Assembly: GCF_042477335.2 (NCBI RefSeq)
Contig: NC_091256.1
Span: 41,185,001 to 41,249,000 of the forward strand
Length of the DNA: 64,000 nt
Direction of reading: 5' to 3'
DNA from: Ovis canadensis
Taxonomy: Eukaryota > Chordata > Mammalia > Artiodactyla > Bovidae
Part shown: positions 1 to 11,058 of the stretch, in pieces
Layout: each line of letters begins with the position of its first letter
How positions within the stretch are numbered: the stretch's first letter is position 1
Made by a program: the position numbers and the translations under genes
The notes under the pieces: generated by a model
What the model was told of the DNA's origin: nothing
Database searches by the model: none
Seen by the model: the letters and a program-made list of their open reading frames with translations, nothing else

Positions 1-612
1 GTGAGAGACTTTATTTTTTTGGACTCCAAAATCATTGTAGATGGTGAATGTAGCCATGAAATTAAAAGACACTTGCTCCTTGGAAGAAAAGTTATGACCA
101 ACCTAGACAGCATGTTAAAAAGCAGAGACATTACTTTGCCAACAAAGGTCTGTCTAGTCAAAGCTATAGTTTTTCCAGTAGTCATGTATGGATGTGAGAG
201 TTGGACTGTGAAGAAGGCTGAGCACCGAAGAATTGATGCTTTTGAATTGTGGTGTTGGAGAAGACTCTTGAGAGTCCCCTGGACTGCAAGGAGATCCAAC
301 CAGTCCATCCTAAAGGAAATCAGTCCTGACTATTCATTGGAAGGACTGATGTTGAAGCTGAAACTCCAATCCTTTGGCCACCTGATGTGAAGAACTGACT
401 CATTTGAAAAGACCCTCCTGCTGGGAAAGATTGAAGGCAGAAGGAGAAGGGGACGACAGAGGATGAGATGGCTGGATGGCATCACTGACTCGATGGACGT
501 GAGTCTGAGTGAACTCTGGGAGTTGGTGATGGACAGGGAGGCCTGGCGTGCTGCGGTCCATGGAGTCACAAAGAGTCAGACATGACTAAGCGACTGAGGT
601 GAACTGAACTGA
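1..612 (+). mobile_element. BovB (RTE) LINE, 3' part
   Basis: The first 390 bases read open and encode the C-terminal part of a BovB reverse transcriptase-like protein, with the recurrent string VVMYGCESWTVKKAEHRRID followed by [20 protein letters not shown]. The same protein segment recurs in at least eight other places in the window. The frame stops at the TGA after GHLM. The untranslated BovB 3' end follows and finishes in an ACTGAACTGA tail near 610. The 5' part lies outside the window. Confidence 0.95.
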
Positions 613-747
613 GAGACACTGATGAGGAAGGGGCATCCACCCCTCTCCTGTGTTTTTCCTTGTTGCAGAGTAGTTTATTGGTCTGATCTGAACATTCATT
701 TATATTTCCTGCTTTCATCCACATGTGCCAGGAATTATGTGAGGCCT

Positions 748-957
748 TTGTGTTGTTGTTGTTTAGTCACTAAGTCATGCTGACTCTTTTGCGACCCCAT
801 GGACTGTCCATGGGATTTTCCAGGCAAGAATACTGGAGTGGGTTTCCATTTCCTTCTGCAGGCGATCTTCCTGACCCAAGGATCAAACTCACAGCTCCTG
901 CCATGTCTCCTGCATTGCAGGTGGGTTCTTTACTGCTGAGCCCTGGGGAAGCCCCAT
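748..957 (-). mobile_element. Bov-tA/ART2A-type SINE
   Basis: On the minus strand this reads as a tRNA-derived head followed by a BovB-like 3' end (GACCCCATGGACTGT core on the plus strand, GGGATTTTCCAGGCAAGAAT, GGTGGGTTCTTTACTGCTGAG). The same pattern recurs more than a dozen times in the window. Confidence 0.9.
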
Positions 958-1169
958 TTGAGGCCTTGGGGGCACACTCAAACAGTAATGTCAACACCTA
1001 GGTTGTAGATGAATTCCTAGCAGGGAGCATATAAGCTGAGGTGCTAGGGTTTGCCCGGTGCACCTGTGCTGGACATAATCCAAGAGGAGGGGCAGGGGGA
1101 GGGTGGACACTTCCCTTGAATCACGAACCCATCCTTCTCACCCCAGCTCTGGAAGGGTCAGGAGGTCAA

Positions 1170-2755
1170 GGACAAAGGTTCTAAGATGGTAAACAACTTG
1201 TATACAGAAAACTTCAAAACATTGATGGAAGAATTAAATAAGAAACACTAACTGGAATGATAGTATCAATTCAATGGCCATGAATTTGAGCAAACTCCAG
1301 GAGATGGTGAAGGACAGGGAAGCCTGGTGCACTGCAGCCCTTGGGGTTGCAAAGAGTCAGACCCAACTTAGCAACTGAACAGAAAACAAAGTTGGAATGA
1401 AATGCCAAGTTCATACACTGGAAGCCAATATTGTTGAGATTTCCATACCACCCAAAGTGATGTACAGATTCACTGCAACACCTAGCAGAAATCCAATGGC
1501 ATTTTATAGAAAGGGGAATGTTTTTCTTAAAATATGTAGGGAACCACAGAGAACCCCAAAGAACCAAGGCAATCTTGATAGCAAGAACAGAGATGGAGGC
1601 TTCGCACTTCCTGAATTCAAAACATATATGCAAAGTCACAGCAATCAAAAGAGTGGGCGTAATGGCATCAAAACAGGCAGACAGACCCATAGACCAGAAG
1701 AACAGCTTTCAAAAACATTCTTACATACTGAAACAAGGACCTTCACTGATGTTCTAAGACTGTACAATGGAGAAAGAATAGTCTCTTCAGCAATCAACAG
1801 AATGAAAAGACATCCTACAGCATGGGAGAAAATATTTGCAAATCTAATATTTGAGAAAGGAACTAATATCCAAAATATATAATAAACTACTAGAACTCAA
1901 TTGCATCAGAAGGGACACACAATTCTGTTTTAAAATGGGCTACAAACTTGAATAAACATTCCTCCAAAGAAGATATATGAATAGCCAACACACGTATGAA
2001 AAGGTGCTCAACATCACTCATCATCCTGGAAATGCAAATCTAAACCACAGTGAGGTATCACCTCACACTCATTCAGATGTGCGTGTGAGTTAAAAAAAAA
2101 TTTTTTTTAAGAAAATCAAATTGGTGAAGATGTGGTTAATTGGAAATTTCATACACTGTTGGAGGGAATATAAAATGATACAGCCATTATGGGAGACAGT
2201 ATGAAGTTTCCTCAAAAAACTACAAACAGACCCTATCATATGATCCAGGAATCCCAATTCTGGTATATATCCAGAGGAAGAGAAGTCAGCATCCAGAAGA
2301 CAGATCTGCAATCTCATGATCACTGCAGCACTATACGCTATATACTATACACGATATCTGAGATAGAAATCTAGCCCCAGGTCCGCAGGCAGATGTATTA
2401 AGGAAGAAAATGTGGAGAATATATACAATGAGGTGCCATTCAGCCTTCATGGAAGATGGAGATCCTGTCATTTGCAGCATCATGAACAGAGGGGACACTG
2501 TTTGAAGCGAAATAAGCCACTCACAGAAGGACGGATACTGTATGAGGCATTGAAATGGGGTATCTGAAAGAACACTCCTAAGCAGGTTGTAGAAGGGTGG
2601 TTGCCAGCAGCAGGAGGAACTGGAAATGGGAGTGTTAAGTCCTGCAGGGTGAAAATGTTCTAAATATCTGCTGTACGAAAATGTGCATATAGTTAAAAAT
2701 AATGTACGGTACACGAACAGCTTGATGTTAGAGTTCACGTTATGTGTTTTAAATC
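1170..2755 (+). mobile_element. Degenerate L1 ORF2 3' fragment
   Basis: The segment carries decayed but recognisable LINE-1 ORF2 C-terminal coding and 3' sequence. Examples are the stretches around 1410-1560 (equivalent of VNIVEMSVLPKAIYRF at 25.2 kb), GAAAAGGTGCTCAACATCAC near 1998, and the ATGGGAGACAGTATG and ATATCCAGAGGAAG blocks. A 161-residue open stretch at 1397-1882 is an L1 remnant and not a gene. A BovB 3' fragment interrupts it at about 1256-1392. Confidence 0.8.
1256..1392 (+). mobile_element. Short BovB 3'-end insertion
   Basis: It contains only the last ~130 bp of BovB: the ATTCAATGGCCATGAATTTG block, GGTGAAGGACAGGGAAGCCT and a terminal GCAACTGAACAG. It lies inside the L1 fragment, so it inserted later. 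Confidence 0.75.
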
Positions 2756-3237
2756 ACAACTAAAAATAAGGGAAAATAAAATGCAAAGAAAAGAAAGAGG
2801 GGGGAAGGAAGGAAAGAGGAAAATGGAAGGTGTCTGGCGTGTCACAAAGGCAGCTGGAGACAAGGACAGAACAGAAAGTTCCTCTCGCAGGTCTTAAAGA
2901 AAATGCCTGTCCAGTGTTCACTCCAAGACGGCCCTGTGCTTTCTCATCCCCAATCAAGAAGGATCCCAAAGAGCATCCTACGTGAGGGCCTGACTGGGCT
3001 CAGGTGCTGTCCCCCGATTCCTGATCTTGAAACCAAACACCTGATCACCACGGGGCCTGGGTGCCTTCCTCTGTCTTCCTTCTGCTCCTCTAAAGTGTTT
3101 CCTCTTCAAGTCATGCCCAAGGATCTTGGTGCTGTTTCCACACCTGAGACCACTAGCCTCATCTTTGAGTTCTTATTTACAAAGATAAGCTATGGAAGCA
3201 ATGCAAGTGCCCATCAACAGAGTCACAGCACATGAAT
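2756..3237. other. No gene recognised
   Basis: The stretch begins purine-rich (GGGGGAAGGAAGGAAAGAGG near 2800) and continues as unique-looking sequence. Short open frames exist on both strands but show no family resemblance. A block near 3190-3220 resembles the L1 string about counting GCCCATCAAC. It separates the L1 remnant from the first exon-pair unit. Confidence 0.5.
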
Positions 3238-3445
3238 TCATATACAGACACTCCCACACCTATGTACACAGACTGACACCACCTAGCCATTTATACAGCT
3301 GCCTCCTGGGATGCTAATTCTTGGCCTCAGTTCTTTACCTGGAAAATCACATTCCATCCCCAGGTCCCATATTCCCAGTCCCAGCAGGAAACTGGAATCA
3401 GGTGGCTCTCCATAGGAAAACCAGCAAGAAAGCCCCATCTTTCAC

Positions 3446-3512
3446 ACCTTCTAAACTTTTCTCCCCAAGTGAGTTGAGGATACATACCGTTTTCACTTTC
3501 TACTGAGACCAC
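3446..3512 (-). CDS. Putative exon A, copy 1
   Basis: On the minus strand a pyrimidine-rich tract and TAATTGCAG precede the segment, and GTGAAAG follows as a weak donor. In phase 0 it translates without stop as VVSVESENGMYPQLTWGEKF plus RR and one spare base, so it ends in phase 1 like copies 2 and 3. The ESENG...Y stretch corresponds to AGENRTY in copy 2 and TNDENAT in copy 3. An internal ACG/GTATGT is a better donor consensus than the aligned one and could shorten the exon to about 26 bases. I do not recognise the gene; a secreted glycoprotein N-domain is possible. Coding status rests on conserved frame and splice sites only. Confidence 0.35.
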
Positions 3513-3983
3513 CTGCAATTACAGAAGAGAAAACACTGTGAGGATCAGATCACGTTGCGGCCCATTTGCCCAGGGTTTTGTTCATTTGGTGACAGTGGGA
3601 AACCAGGTGGGAAAGACTAGCAAAGTCAAGGGAACCCAGCAACAGAGCGAACCTCCTCAGGCCAAAAGGCATGAACTTTTCCTGGAGGATGTGTCTCCCA
3701 AGTTCATTTGTCTTGGCTGTGACAAGATTGTTTTCCCAGAAGGAAAAATTGCTGCAAGAATGAGAACTCACTACTGTACAGTGTGCAGCTGATGTTGTCA
3801 ATTTGTTAATTCCCCTTGGAATCCAGTATCATGAGTTGGTAATAGACTCCCACTCCATATTCTCCCACCCAAGGAAATTGTATGCATCATCCGGGATGTG
3901 CATGCTCAGTTTTCCGTATCTTAATTCCATGGAAAGAGATATAGATTAACCTTTCTATCTCAGGGTAAGAAAGGTGAGCTTAC

Positions 3984-4042
3984 CTTAGAGATGGGTGAAG
4001 CTTCCTCCTCTGCTCTGTCCTTCAACAAATCCTCCGGGGGAG
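3984..4042 (-). CDS. Putative exon B, copy 1
   Basis: The minus strand shows TCCTCTTAG, then 59 coding bases, then AAG/GTAAGC, a good donor. After two leading bases it encodes PPEDLLKDRAEEEASPISK. Copies 2 and 3 encode related but longer acidic peptides (23 and 25 codons) that keep P-x-x-LLxD and a final lysine. Lengths of 59, 71 and 77 bases are all 2 mod 3, so indels since duplication removed whole codons. That is the signature expected of coding sequence. The exon would be spliced to exon A 471 bases downstream. The product is unknown. Confidence 0.45.
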
Positions 4043-4126
4043 CTAAGAGGACACAGAGTAACTGTCAGCACCTTAGTTGTGTTCATCAGAAGCTACTCAA
4101 GTAGTTTGGCTTGATGTGGACAAGGG

Positions 4127-4364
4127 CTGGACATGCGTGCGTGCGTGCATGCTCAGTCACTTCAGTCACATCCAACTCTTTGTGACCCTATGAACTGTAG
4201 CCTGCCAGGCTCCTCTGTACATGGGATTCTCCAGGCAAGAAAACTGGAGTGGGTTACCACGTCCTCCTCCAGAGGATCTTTCCAACCCAGGGATCGAACC
4301 TGCGTCTTCTGTGGCTCCTGCATTGCAGGGGGATTTTTTCCTTTGAGCTACCAGGGAAGCCCTG
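4127..4364 (-). mobile_element. Bov-tA/ART2A-type SINE
   Basis: Antisense SINE with TGTGACCCTATGAACTGTAG, the CAGGCAAGAAAACTGGAGTG core and the terminal GAGCTACCAGGGAAGCCC. It starts with a short (GTGC)n-like run. It sits inside exon-pair unit copy 1, upstream (minus strand) of exon B. Confidence 0.9.
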
Positions 4365-4784
4365 ATTGTGCGCGTGCAGGTGGTTAATATGTTTAGATTA
4401 AGCTGCCTTTGGGGAATTTGGATGATGAAGACAAAAGAGTGAAAAAATGAAAACAGAGCCACTGACTTTCCATCTCTGGAGAACCTAATCACGTGAAATA
4501 GTCTGTAAAAGAGTAAGCACTAAAACGCATGCTCTGTTTCCCTGACAGAATCCCGTGACTCCTGCTGTCTGCTTCACAGCTGAACTAAATGCCACTGTCT
4601 CCTTATCTTCTTCCAAGATCACTTTTTCCTCCTGGATTCACAGTTGCTGCTACTGTATTTATAACCACATCTAGAAGATTTTGTACTTGATTAAAAGCAA
4701 ACGTCACTGGGGAGCCGAATTCCATGTGAGGCAAATCACGCTATTATATTTATTCACTTTTAGCTTGTCATAAGGAAAATAAAA

Positions 4785-7662
4785 AACGACACCCAGTTGT
4801 GGATATGACTGGTGATAGAAGCAAGGTCCAATGCTGTAAAGAGCAATATTGCATAGGAACCTGGAATGTTAGGTCCATGAATCAAGGCAAATTGGAAGTG
4901 GTCAAATAGAAGATGGCAAGAGTGAACGTCGACCTTCTAGGAATCAGCAAACCAAAATGGACTGGAATGGGTGAATTTAATTCAGATGACCATTATATCT
5001 ACTACTGTGGGCAGGAATCCCTTAGAAGAAATGGAGTAGCCATCATAGTCAACAAAAGAGTCCGAAATGCAGTACTTGGATGCAATCTCAAAAAACGACA
5101 GAATCATCTCTATTTGTTTCCAAGGCAAACCATTCAATATCATGGTAATCCAAGTCTATGCCCTGACCAGTAATGCTGAAGAAGCTGAATCTGAATGGTT
5201 CTATGAAGACCTACAAGACCGTTTAGAACTAACACCCCCAAAAGATGTCCTTTTCATTATAGGGGACTGGAATGCAAAAGTCGGAAGTCAAGAGTAACAG
5301 GCAAATTTGGCCTTGGAGTACAGAATGAAGCAGAGCAAAGGCTAATAGAGTTTTGCCGAGAAAACACACTGGTCATGGTAAACACCCTCTTCCAACAACA
5401 CAAGAGAAGACTCTACACGTGGACGTCACCAGATGGTCAATACCGAAATCAGATTGATTATATTCTTTGCAGCCAAAGATGGAGAAGCTCTATACAGTCA
5501 GCAAAAACAAGACTGGGAGCTGACTGTGGCTCAGATCATGAGCTCCTTATTGCTAAATTCAGACTTAAATTGAAGAAAGTGGGGAAAACCACTAGACCAT
5601 TCAAGTATGACCTAAATCAAATCCCTTATGATTATACAGTGGAAGTGAGAAATAGATTTAAGGGCCTAGATCTGATAGATAGAGTGCCTGATGAACTATG
5701 GACGGAGGATCGTGGCATTGTACAGGAAACAGGGATCAAGACCATCCTCAAGAAAAAGAAATGCAAAAAAGCAAAGTGGCTGTCTGAGAAATTTCTTACA
5801 AATAGCTGTGAAAAGAAGAGAAGTGAAGAGCAAAGGAGAAAAGGAAAGATATACCCATTTGAATGGGTAAGATATACCCATTTGAGTTCCAAAGAATAGC
5901 AAGGAGAGATAAGAAAGACTTCCTCCGCAATCAATGCAAAGAAATAGAGGAAAACAATAGAATGGGAAAGACTAGAGATCTCTTCAAGGAAATTAGAGAT
6001 ACCAAGGGAACATTTCATGCAAAGATGGGCTCCATAAAGGACAGAAATGGTATGGACCTAACAGAAGCAGAAGATATTAAGAAGAGGTGGCAAGAATACA
6101 TAAAACTGTACAAACAAGATATTCACGACCCAGATAATCATGATGGTATGATCACTCACCTAGAGCTCGACATACTGGAATGCGAAGTCAAGTGGGCCTT
6201 AGGAACCATCACTACAAACAAAGCTAGTGGAGGTGATGGAATTCCAGTGGAGCTATTTCAAATCTTGAAAGATGGTGCTGTGAAAGTGCTTCACTCAATA
6301 TGCCAGCACATTTGGAAAACTCAGAAGTGGCCACAGGACTGGAAAAGGTCAGTTTTCATTCCAATTCCAAAGAAAGGCAATGCCAAAGAATGCTCAAACT
6401 ACCGCACAGTTGCATGCATCTCACACGCTAGCAAAGTAATGCTCAAAATTCTCCAAGCCAGGCTTCAGCAATACGTGAACCGGGAACTTCCAGATGTTCA
6501 AGCTGGTTTTAGAAAAGGCAGAGGAACCAGAGATCAAATTGCCAACATCTGCTGGATCATGGAAAAAGCAAGAGAGTTCCAGAAAAACATCTATTTCTGC
6601 TTTATTGACTATGCCAAAGCCTTTGACTGTGTGGATCACAATAAACTGTGGAAAATTCTGAAAGAGATGGGAATAGCAGACCACCTGACCTGCCTCTTGA
6701 GAAATCTGTATGCAGGTCAGGAAGCAACAGTTAGAACTGGACATGGAACAACAGACTGGTTCCAAATAGGAAAAGGAGTGCGTCAAGACTGTATATTGTC
6801 ACTCTGCTTATTTAACTTCTATGCAGAGTACATCATGAGAAATGCTGGACTGGAAGAAGCACAAGCTGGAATCAAGATTGCTGGGAGAAATATCAATAAC
6901 CTCAGATATGCAGATGACACCACCCTTATGGCAGAAAGCAAAGAACTAAAGAGCCTCCTGATGAAGGTGAAATAGGAGAGCAAGAAAGTTGGCTTAAAGC
7001 TCAACATTCAGAAAACGAAGATCATGGCATCTGGTCCCATCACTTCATGGCAAATAGATAGGGAAACAGTGGAAACAGTGGCTGACTTTATTTTGGGGGG
7101 CACCAAAATCACTGCAGATGGTAATTGCAGCCATGAAATTAAGATGCTTGCTCTTTGGAAGGAAAGTTAGACAGCATATTAAAAAGCAGAGACATTACTT
7201 TGCCAACATAGCTCCGTCTAGTCAAGGCTATGGTTTTTCCAGTAGTTATGTATGGATGTGAGAGTTGGACTATAAAGAAAGCTGAGCACTAAAGAATTGA
7301 TGCTTTTGAACTGTGGTGTTGGAGAAGACTCTTGAGAGTCCCTTGGACTGCAAGGAGATCCAACCAGTCCATCCTAAAGGAGATCAGTCATTTGGAAGGA
7401 CTGATGTTGAAGCTGGAACTCCAATACTTTGGCCACCTGATGTGAAGAGCTGACTCATTGGAAAAGACCCTGATTTTGGGAGGGACTTGGGCCAGGAGGA
7501 GAAGGGGACGACAGAGGATGAGATGGTTGGATGGATTCATCGACTCAATGGACATCAGTTTGAGTAAACTCCAGGAGTTTGTGTTGGACAGGAAGGCCTG
7601 GCATGCTGTAGTTCATGGGGTCGCAAAGAGTCGGACACAACTTGAGCGACTGAACTGAAGTG
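4785..7662 (+). mobile_element. Near-full-length BovB LINE, inactivated
   Basis: The body runs from CACCCAGTTGTGGATATGAC to a GCGACTGAACTGAAGTG tail. It encodes an apurinic-type endonuclease part (ARVNVDLLGISKPKWTGMGE near 4915; FIIGDWNAKVG near 5260; DYILCSQRWRSSI near 5455) and then a reverse transcriptase (FIDYAKAFDCVDHNKLWKIL at about 6600; NNLRYADDTTLMAES at about 6895). The frame is broken several times: between 5173 and 5375, by a 23-bp duplication at 5846-5885, at 6975, and by a deletion near 7150. It lies between exon-pair copies 1 and 2. Confidence 0.95.
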
Positions 7663-8305
7663 AAGGAAAATCAAATATAAATGTTCAAAAATACTAAGAT
7701 CCTACTGCTTAAAAATTGACACTATCAACCATGTGCCATTTTCTTCCCCGTCTTCTTTTTGTAAACAATGTGTGCATGTCCACTGAGTTGGTGGCAGTTC
7801 ACACTCCCATGTGCCATCCAACCAGAGGAACAGTTCATTACAGAGAGGAAGGCTGGAGTGAGTGCTGATGTCCTAACCCAGCTGTGCAGGAGGTTTGTAA
7901 AACGGCTGATGGGCACCAGGACTAACAAATTCATTTAGACTCCTTGCCACTGAGCCATCGGTGAGTGTTTACAGGATTCTAGCATTTCTAGGGCTTGTGG
8001 CAGTATTATCCAATACAATAAATACCTCCCTCATTCTTGCTGTGTTTGGTCAAATGCTAAACAATGACCCCAACACTGAAAGATGTTGACCTGCATTGTC
8101 CTATGTGGAACCTCACATCTCTCAGAAACTGTGAGCTGAGTACAGTGTGCTGGCTTTCTGGGTATGTTTCACACGCTTGACTCTGCCCAAGTTGGCTGTT
8201 GAGTGTACTGACAGCTGCCCTGGGTTCTGTGAGCCACCTTAGAGTGATGGGCAGTGTCTGGGACCTCTGGAGAGTCTAGTGCTGCCAGGCATGTACACAG
8301 AGCAG
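7663..8305. other. No gene recognised
   Basis: Unique-looking sequence between the BovB tail and exon-pair unit copy 2. Short open frames only. No repeat family or conserved protein was recognised. Confidence 0.5.
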
Positions 8306-8833
8306 AGACCCCCTTGCCTCAGGACTGATGATCCTGTGGCTGTGTGATAAGGACAGGTCAGTGGTCCAGAGCATCACACTGGGACCCTTGTCTGGGTTCC
8401 CATTTTGACTTTTTGCTTTAGGAAGTCATGAGTTTGGGCCGTTTATCTCTGTCCCATCTCTCTCTGAGGAGAGAGAATATTATCCAAACCTCTGGGAACA
8501 GCTGCGGTGAAGGAAGAATGAGGTGTTGCTTTTTTTTTTAAACAGAAAGTTGACAGGAGTGTTCTGTGCAAGTGGGAAATAGCTCTTGGGGAATCAACAC
8601 ATTTATACACACAGATTGACAATCATACCCATAACCTCACACGTGGAAAGCCTGTTAGTCCTCATACACGCAAGCAAACATCATCTAAGTGACCTCACAG
8701 CTTCCGGGGACTACACAAGTTCAACGCTTTTTTGAGGGAAATTCATTTATTTCACTAAATCCTTCACTCTCTTTCCTAGTGGGAACCCAGAATCAGGGTG
8801 TTTCTCCAAGCAAAGCGGGCAAGACAGCCCCAC

Positions 8834-8912
8834 ACTCTTCATCACTTAGCTTTCTCCTCTGAAGAGGAGTGGTTTCAGAATACGTACGGTTTTCACCAGC
8901 TCTTGCATCCTC
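8834..8912 (-). CDS. Putative exon A, copy 2
   Basis: The minus strand has TCTCTCTTCCCAG before the segment and GTGGGGC after it. In phase 0 it reads EDARAGENRTYSETTPLQRR then KLSDEE and one spare base, 79 bases and stop-free. NRT is a potential N-glycosylation sequon, matched in position by NAT in copy 3. The TTPL string is shared with copy 3. The final acidic DEE matches DADEE of copy 3. Frame and phase agree with the other two copies. The gene was not identified. Confidence 0.45.
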
Positions 8913-9110
8913 CTGGGAAGAGAGAGGAGAGGACACTGTGAGGATTCACAGAGAACAGAGAACAAACGAGGTTACCGACGCGGAGAAGGAAAGGTTCCCC
9001 TTTCCTCAGGGCCACGAGTGTTGTACAAATTTAAAGGGTACAAACTACTTTGTATAAAATAGAGGAGCAACCAGGACGTATTGTAGAGCTCAGATAATTA
9101 GAGCCATTAT

Positions 9111-9464
9111 CTTTTTCTTTTTTTAAAAGATTTGTTTAATTTTTGGCTAGGCTGGGTCTGCATTGCTATGTGCAGGCTTTCTCTATTTGTGGTGAGTGAG
9201 GGCTTCTCTTCATTGTGGTGCGTGGGCTTCTCCCTGTGGTGGTATTCTTGTTGTGGACCACAGGCTCTAGGAGGGTTTGCGTCACTAGTTGTGGCTCACG
9301 GGCTCGGTATTAGCAGCTCCTGTGCGCTATAGTGCAGGCTCAGTAGTTGAGGCACATGGGCTTAGTTGCTCTGCAGCATGTGGTATCTTCCCAGACCAGG
9401 GATTGAACCCATGTCCCCTGCATTGGCAGGTGGATTCTTAACCATTAGACCATCAGGGAAGCCC
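9111..9464 (-). mobile_element. CHR-type tRNA-derived SINE
   Basis: Antisense SINE whose minus strand begins GGGCTTCCCTGATGGTCTAA and ends in an A-rich tail (plus-strand T-rich start at 9111). Perfect 10-bp target duplications GAGCCATTAT flank it at 9101-9110 and 9465-9474. Confidence 0.9.
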
Positions 9465-9474
9465 GAGCCATTAT

Positions 9475-9725
9475 TTTCTAACAACTTTGTATGCAGTATA
9501 ATTGGAAAAACACTTAACTACTATGCTATACATTTAAACTAATATAATATTGTAAATCAACTAAAGAAAGTGAAAGTGAAGTTGCTCAGTCATGTCCGAC
9601 TCTTTGCTACCCCATGGACTGTAGCCCACCAGGCTCCTCTGTCCATGGGATTTTCCAGGCAAGAATAATGGAATGGGTTGCCATTTCCTTCTCCAAAATC
9701 AACTATAATTCAATTTAAAAAATTT
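9475..9725 (+). mobile_element. L1 3'-terminal fragment
   Basis: The A/T-rich text (ACTATGCTATACATTTAAAC, TATTGTAAATCAACTATAAT once the nested SINE is removed, then CAATTTAAAAAATTT) matches the 3' ends of ruminant L1 copies also seen at 22.1-22.2 and 46.2-46.3 kb. A Bov-A SINE interrupts it. Confidence 0.6.
9564..9695 (-). mobile_element. Bov-A SINE monomer
   Basis: A single Bov-A unit (GAAGTTGCTCAGTCATGTCC, CCATGGACTGTAGCCCACCA, GCCATTTCCTTCTCC). Perfect target duplications AAATCAACTA lie at 9554-9563 and 9696-9705. Confidence 0.9.
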
Positions 9726-10168
9726 AGACCTCTGGGGATGGCAGCATCCTGTGAACTTGGGTACAGTTAGTTCTTTGGGTGACTTTGGGAAACCAGATTG
9801 GAAACAGGTTGTTGAGTTTATGGCCCCAGTGAAAACAGTGAAGACACCTGCAGAAAACTCTTTGACTTTTCATGGAAGAACTTCCCAAGTCCATGTTGAC
9901 AGGCAAATACAAATTTTTTTTTTCCAGTGGGAAAATATTCTGTTCGGGGAAAAAGCTCACTATCTTCCAGTTTGTAAGTGATGCTGTCATTTTTGAAATG
10001 TCCTTTCAACCAAGTATCTGTTGGTAATAGACTTTCATTCAACATTCCCCCGATCAAGGAAATTGTAAGTATCATCTATATTGAACATTGTCAGATGTCT
10101 GAATTTGCTTGGGAAGGAAAAACAGATTAACCAACATTTTCATCTCAGGTAAAGAAAGGGGAGCTTAC

Positions 10169-10239
10169 CTTGGCAGTAAGTGGGATCTCTTCCTCTGTCC
10201 TGTCGTCAGTCAGGTCCTCCAACAGGTCCACAGGGGGAG
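10169..10239 (-). CDS. Putative exon B, copy 2
   Basis: The acceptor is TTCTCTTAG and the donor AAG/GTAAGC. After two leading bases it encodes 23 codons beginning PPVDLLEDLTDD and ending EEEIPLTAK. The PPxDLLxD start and the terminal lysine agree with copy 1. The exon is 71 bases long, phase 1-0. Splicing to exon A copy 2 (8912) would remove about 1.26 kb, much of it the CHR, L1 and Bov-A insertions. The product was not identified; the composition is acidic and hydrophilic, as in a linker or secreted N-domain. Confidence 0.45.
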
Positions 10240-10940
10240 CTAAGAGAACACAGAGTAAATATCAGCATGCTGGTGGTGGCGCTCAGGAGCTAGAGAGAGT
10301 TCACTGCTGTGCAAGTGGGATGGGTGTGTGTGGGTGAGGGTGGTTAATAAATATAGACTGAACTGTGGTTTGGCATTATGTTGGTGGACTGAAAGAAGGC
10401 AAAGGTGAGAAGAAAGGAAAAAAGTGAAAAAAAGAAGCCTTTGGTTTTCTAGCTATGGGGATCATGCTCAATATGAAATAGTCTGAAAAACAAGGACCGC
10501 TCTTGACCCAGGACTGATGATCCTGTGGCTGAGTGATAAGTACAGGTCAGTGTTCCAGGGTGTCCACACTGGAACCCTCGCTTGGGTTCCCATTTTGACT
10601 TTTCCTTTTAAGAGGTCAAGAGCTTGGGCCATTTATCTTCTGCCCCATCTCCATCCGAGGAGAGAGAATATTATCCACATTTCCAGGAACATCTGTGTGA
10701 GGGAAGAATGAGTGACTGTACAGACAGTGAGCAGTGGTGATGAGATTTTTTTTTTTTTAACAGAACCTTGACAGGTGTATCGTGCTGTGTGAGTGGGAAA
10801 TAGCTCCTGAGGAAACAGGCACTCTTCCACACACACAGATTCACAGTCACACCAACAGGCTCACACAGGGACACTCAATTTTCATAGACACAAACCCACA
10901 GCTGATAACCATTCTCGTAGTTTCCAGGGACTGTGCAACA

Positions 10941-11058
10941 TGGGGTTGCTCTTTGCTGCATGCAGGCTCAGTTGCAACCCCATGCACTGCAGCCCACCAG
11001 GCTCTTCTGTCCATGGTGTTCCCCAGGCAAGAATATGGGAGTGCGTTGCCATTCCCAG
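10941..11058 (-). mobile_element. Bov-A-type SINE fragment
   Basis: Contains GCAACCCCATGCACTGCAGC, CCACCAGGCTCTTCTGTCCA and CAGGCAAGAATATGGGAGTG. Truncated on both sides and clearly diverged. It interrupts the homology between copies 2 and 3 around 8650. Confidence 0.75.

Larger units (their letters stand above)
3238..4620 (-). repeat. Exon-pair unit, copy 1 of 3
   Basis: This copy aligns by eye with 8306-10490 and 10491-12680. Shared landmarks in order are the TACACAGACTGACA-like block, an A-type exon, the TGGGAAACCA block near 3597, an intron, a B-type exon, and the GAAATAGTCTG block near 4494. It is the shortest copy: homology stops near 3238, so the block equivalent to 8310-8560 is missing. 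A SINE is inserted at 4127-4364. Confidence 0.75.
8306..10490 (-). repeat. Exon-pair unit, copy 2 of 3
   Basis: Direct repeat of 10491-12680. Nearly identical landmarks include GGACTGATGATCCTGTGGCT (8323 and 10511), GGGTTCCCATTTTGACTTTT (8395 and 10583), GAGAGAGAATATTATCCA (8469 and 10661), and GTGGGAAATAGCTC (8572 and 10793). It has grown by a CHR SINE (9111-9464) and an L1-tail fragment with a Bov-A SINE (9475-9725). Confidence 0.85.

Noticed and set aside
1397..1882. 161-codon plus-strand open frame
   Set aside because: Degraded L1 ORF2 text in partial frame, not an independent gene.
6421..6786. 121-codon minus-strand open frame (starts MTHSFSYLEPVCC) that recurs at 28446, 43437 and 46513
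   Set aside because: It is the exact antisense of the BovB RT domain in every case. Recurrence reflects BovB copy number, not a gene.
6819..7007. Repeated ~63-codon antisense frames (MLSFKPTFSLSSFTFIKRLF type), also at 25655, 28222, 36817, 43835 and 46911
   Set aside because: Antisense shadow of the BovB YADDTT to KLNIQKTK region.
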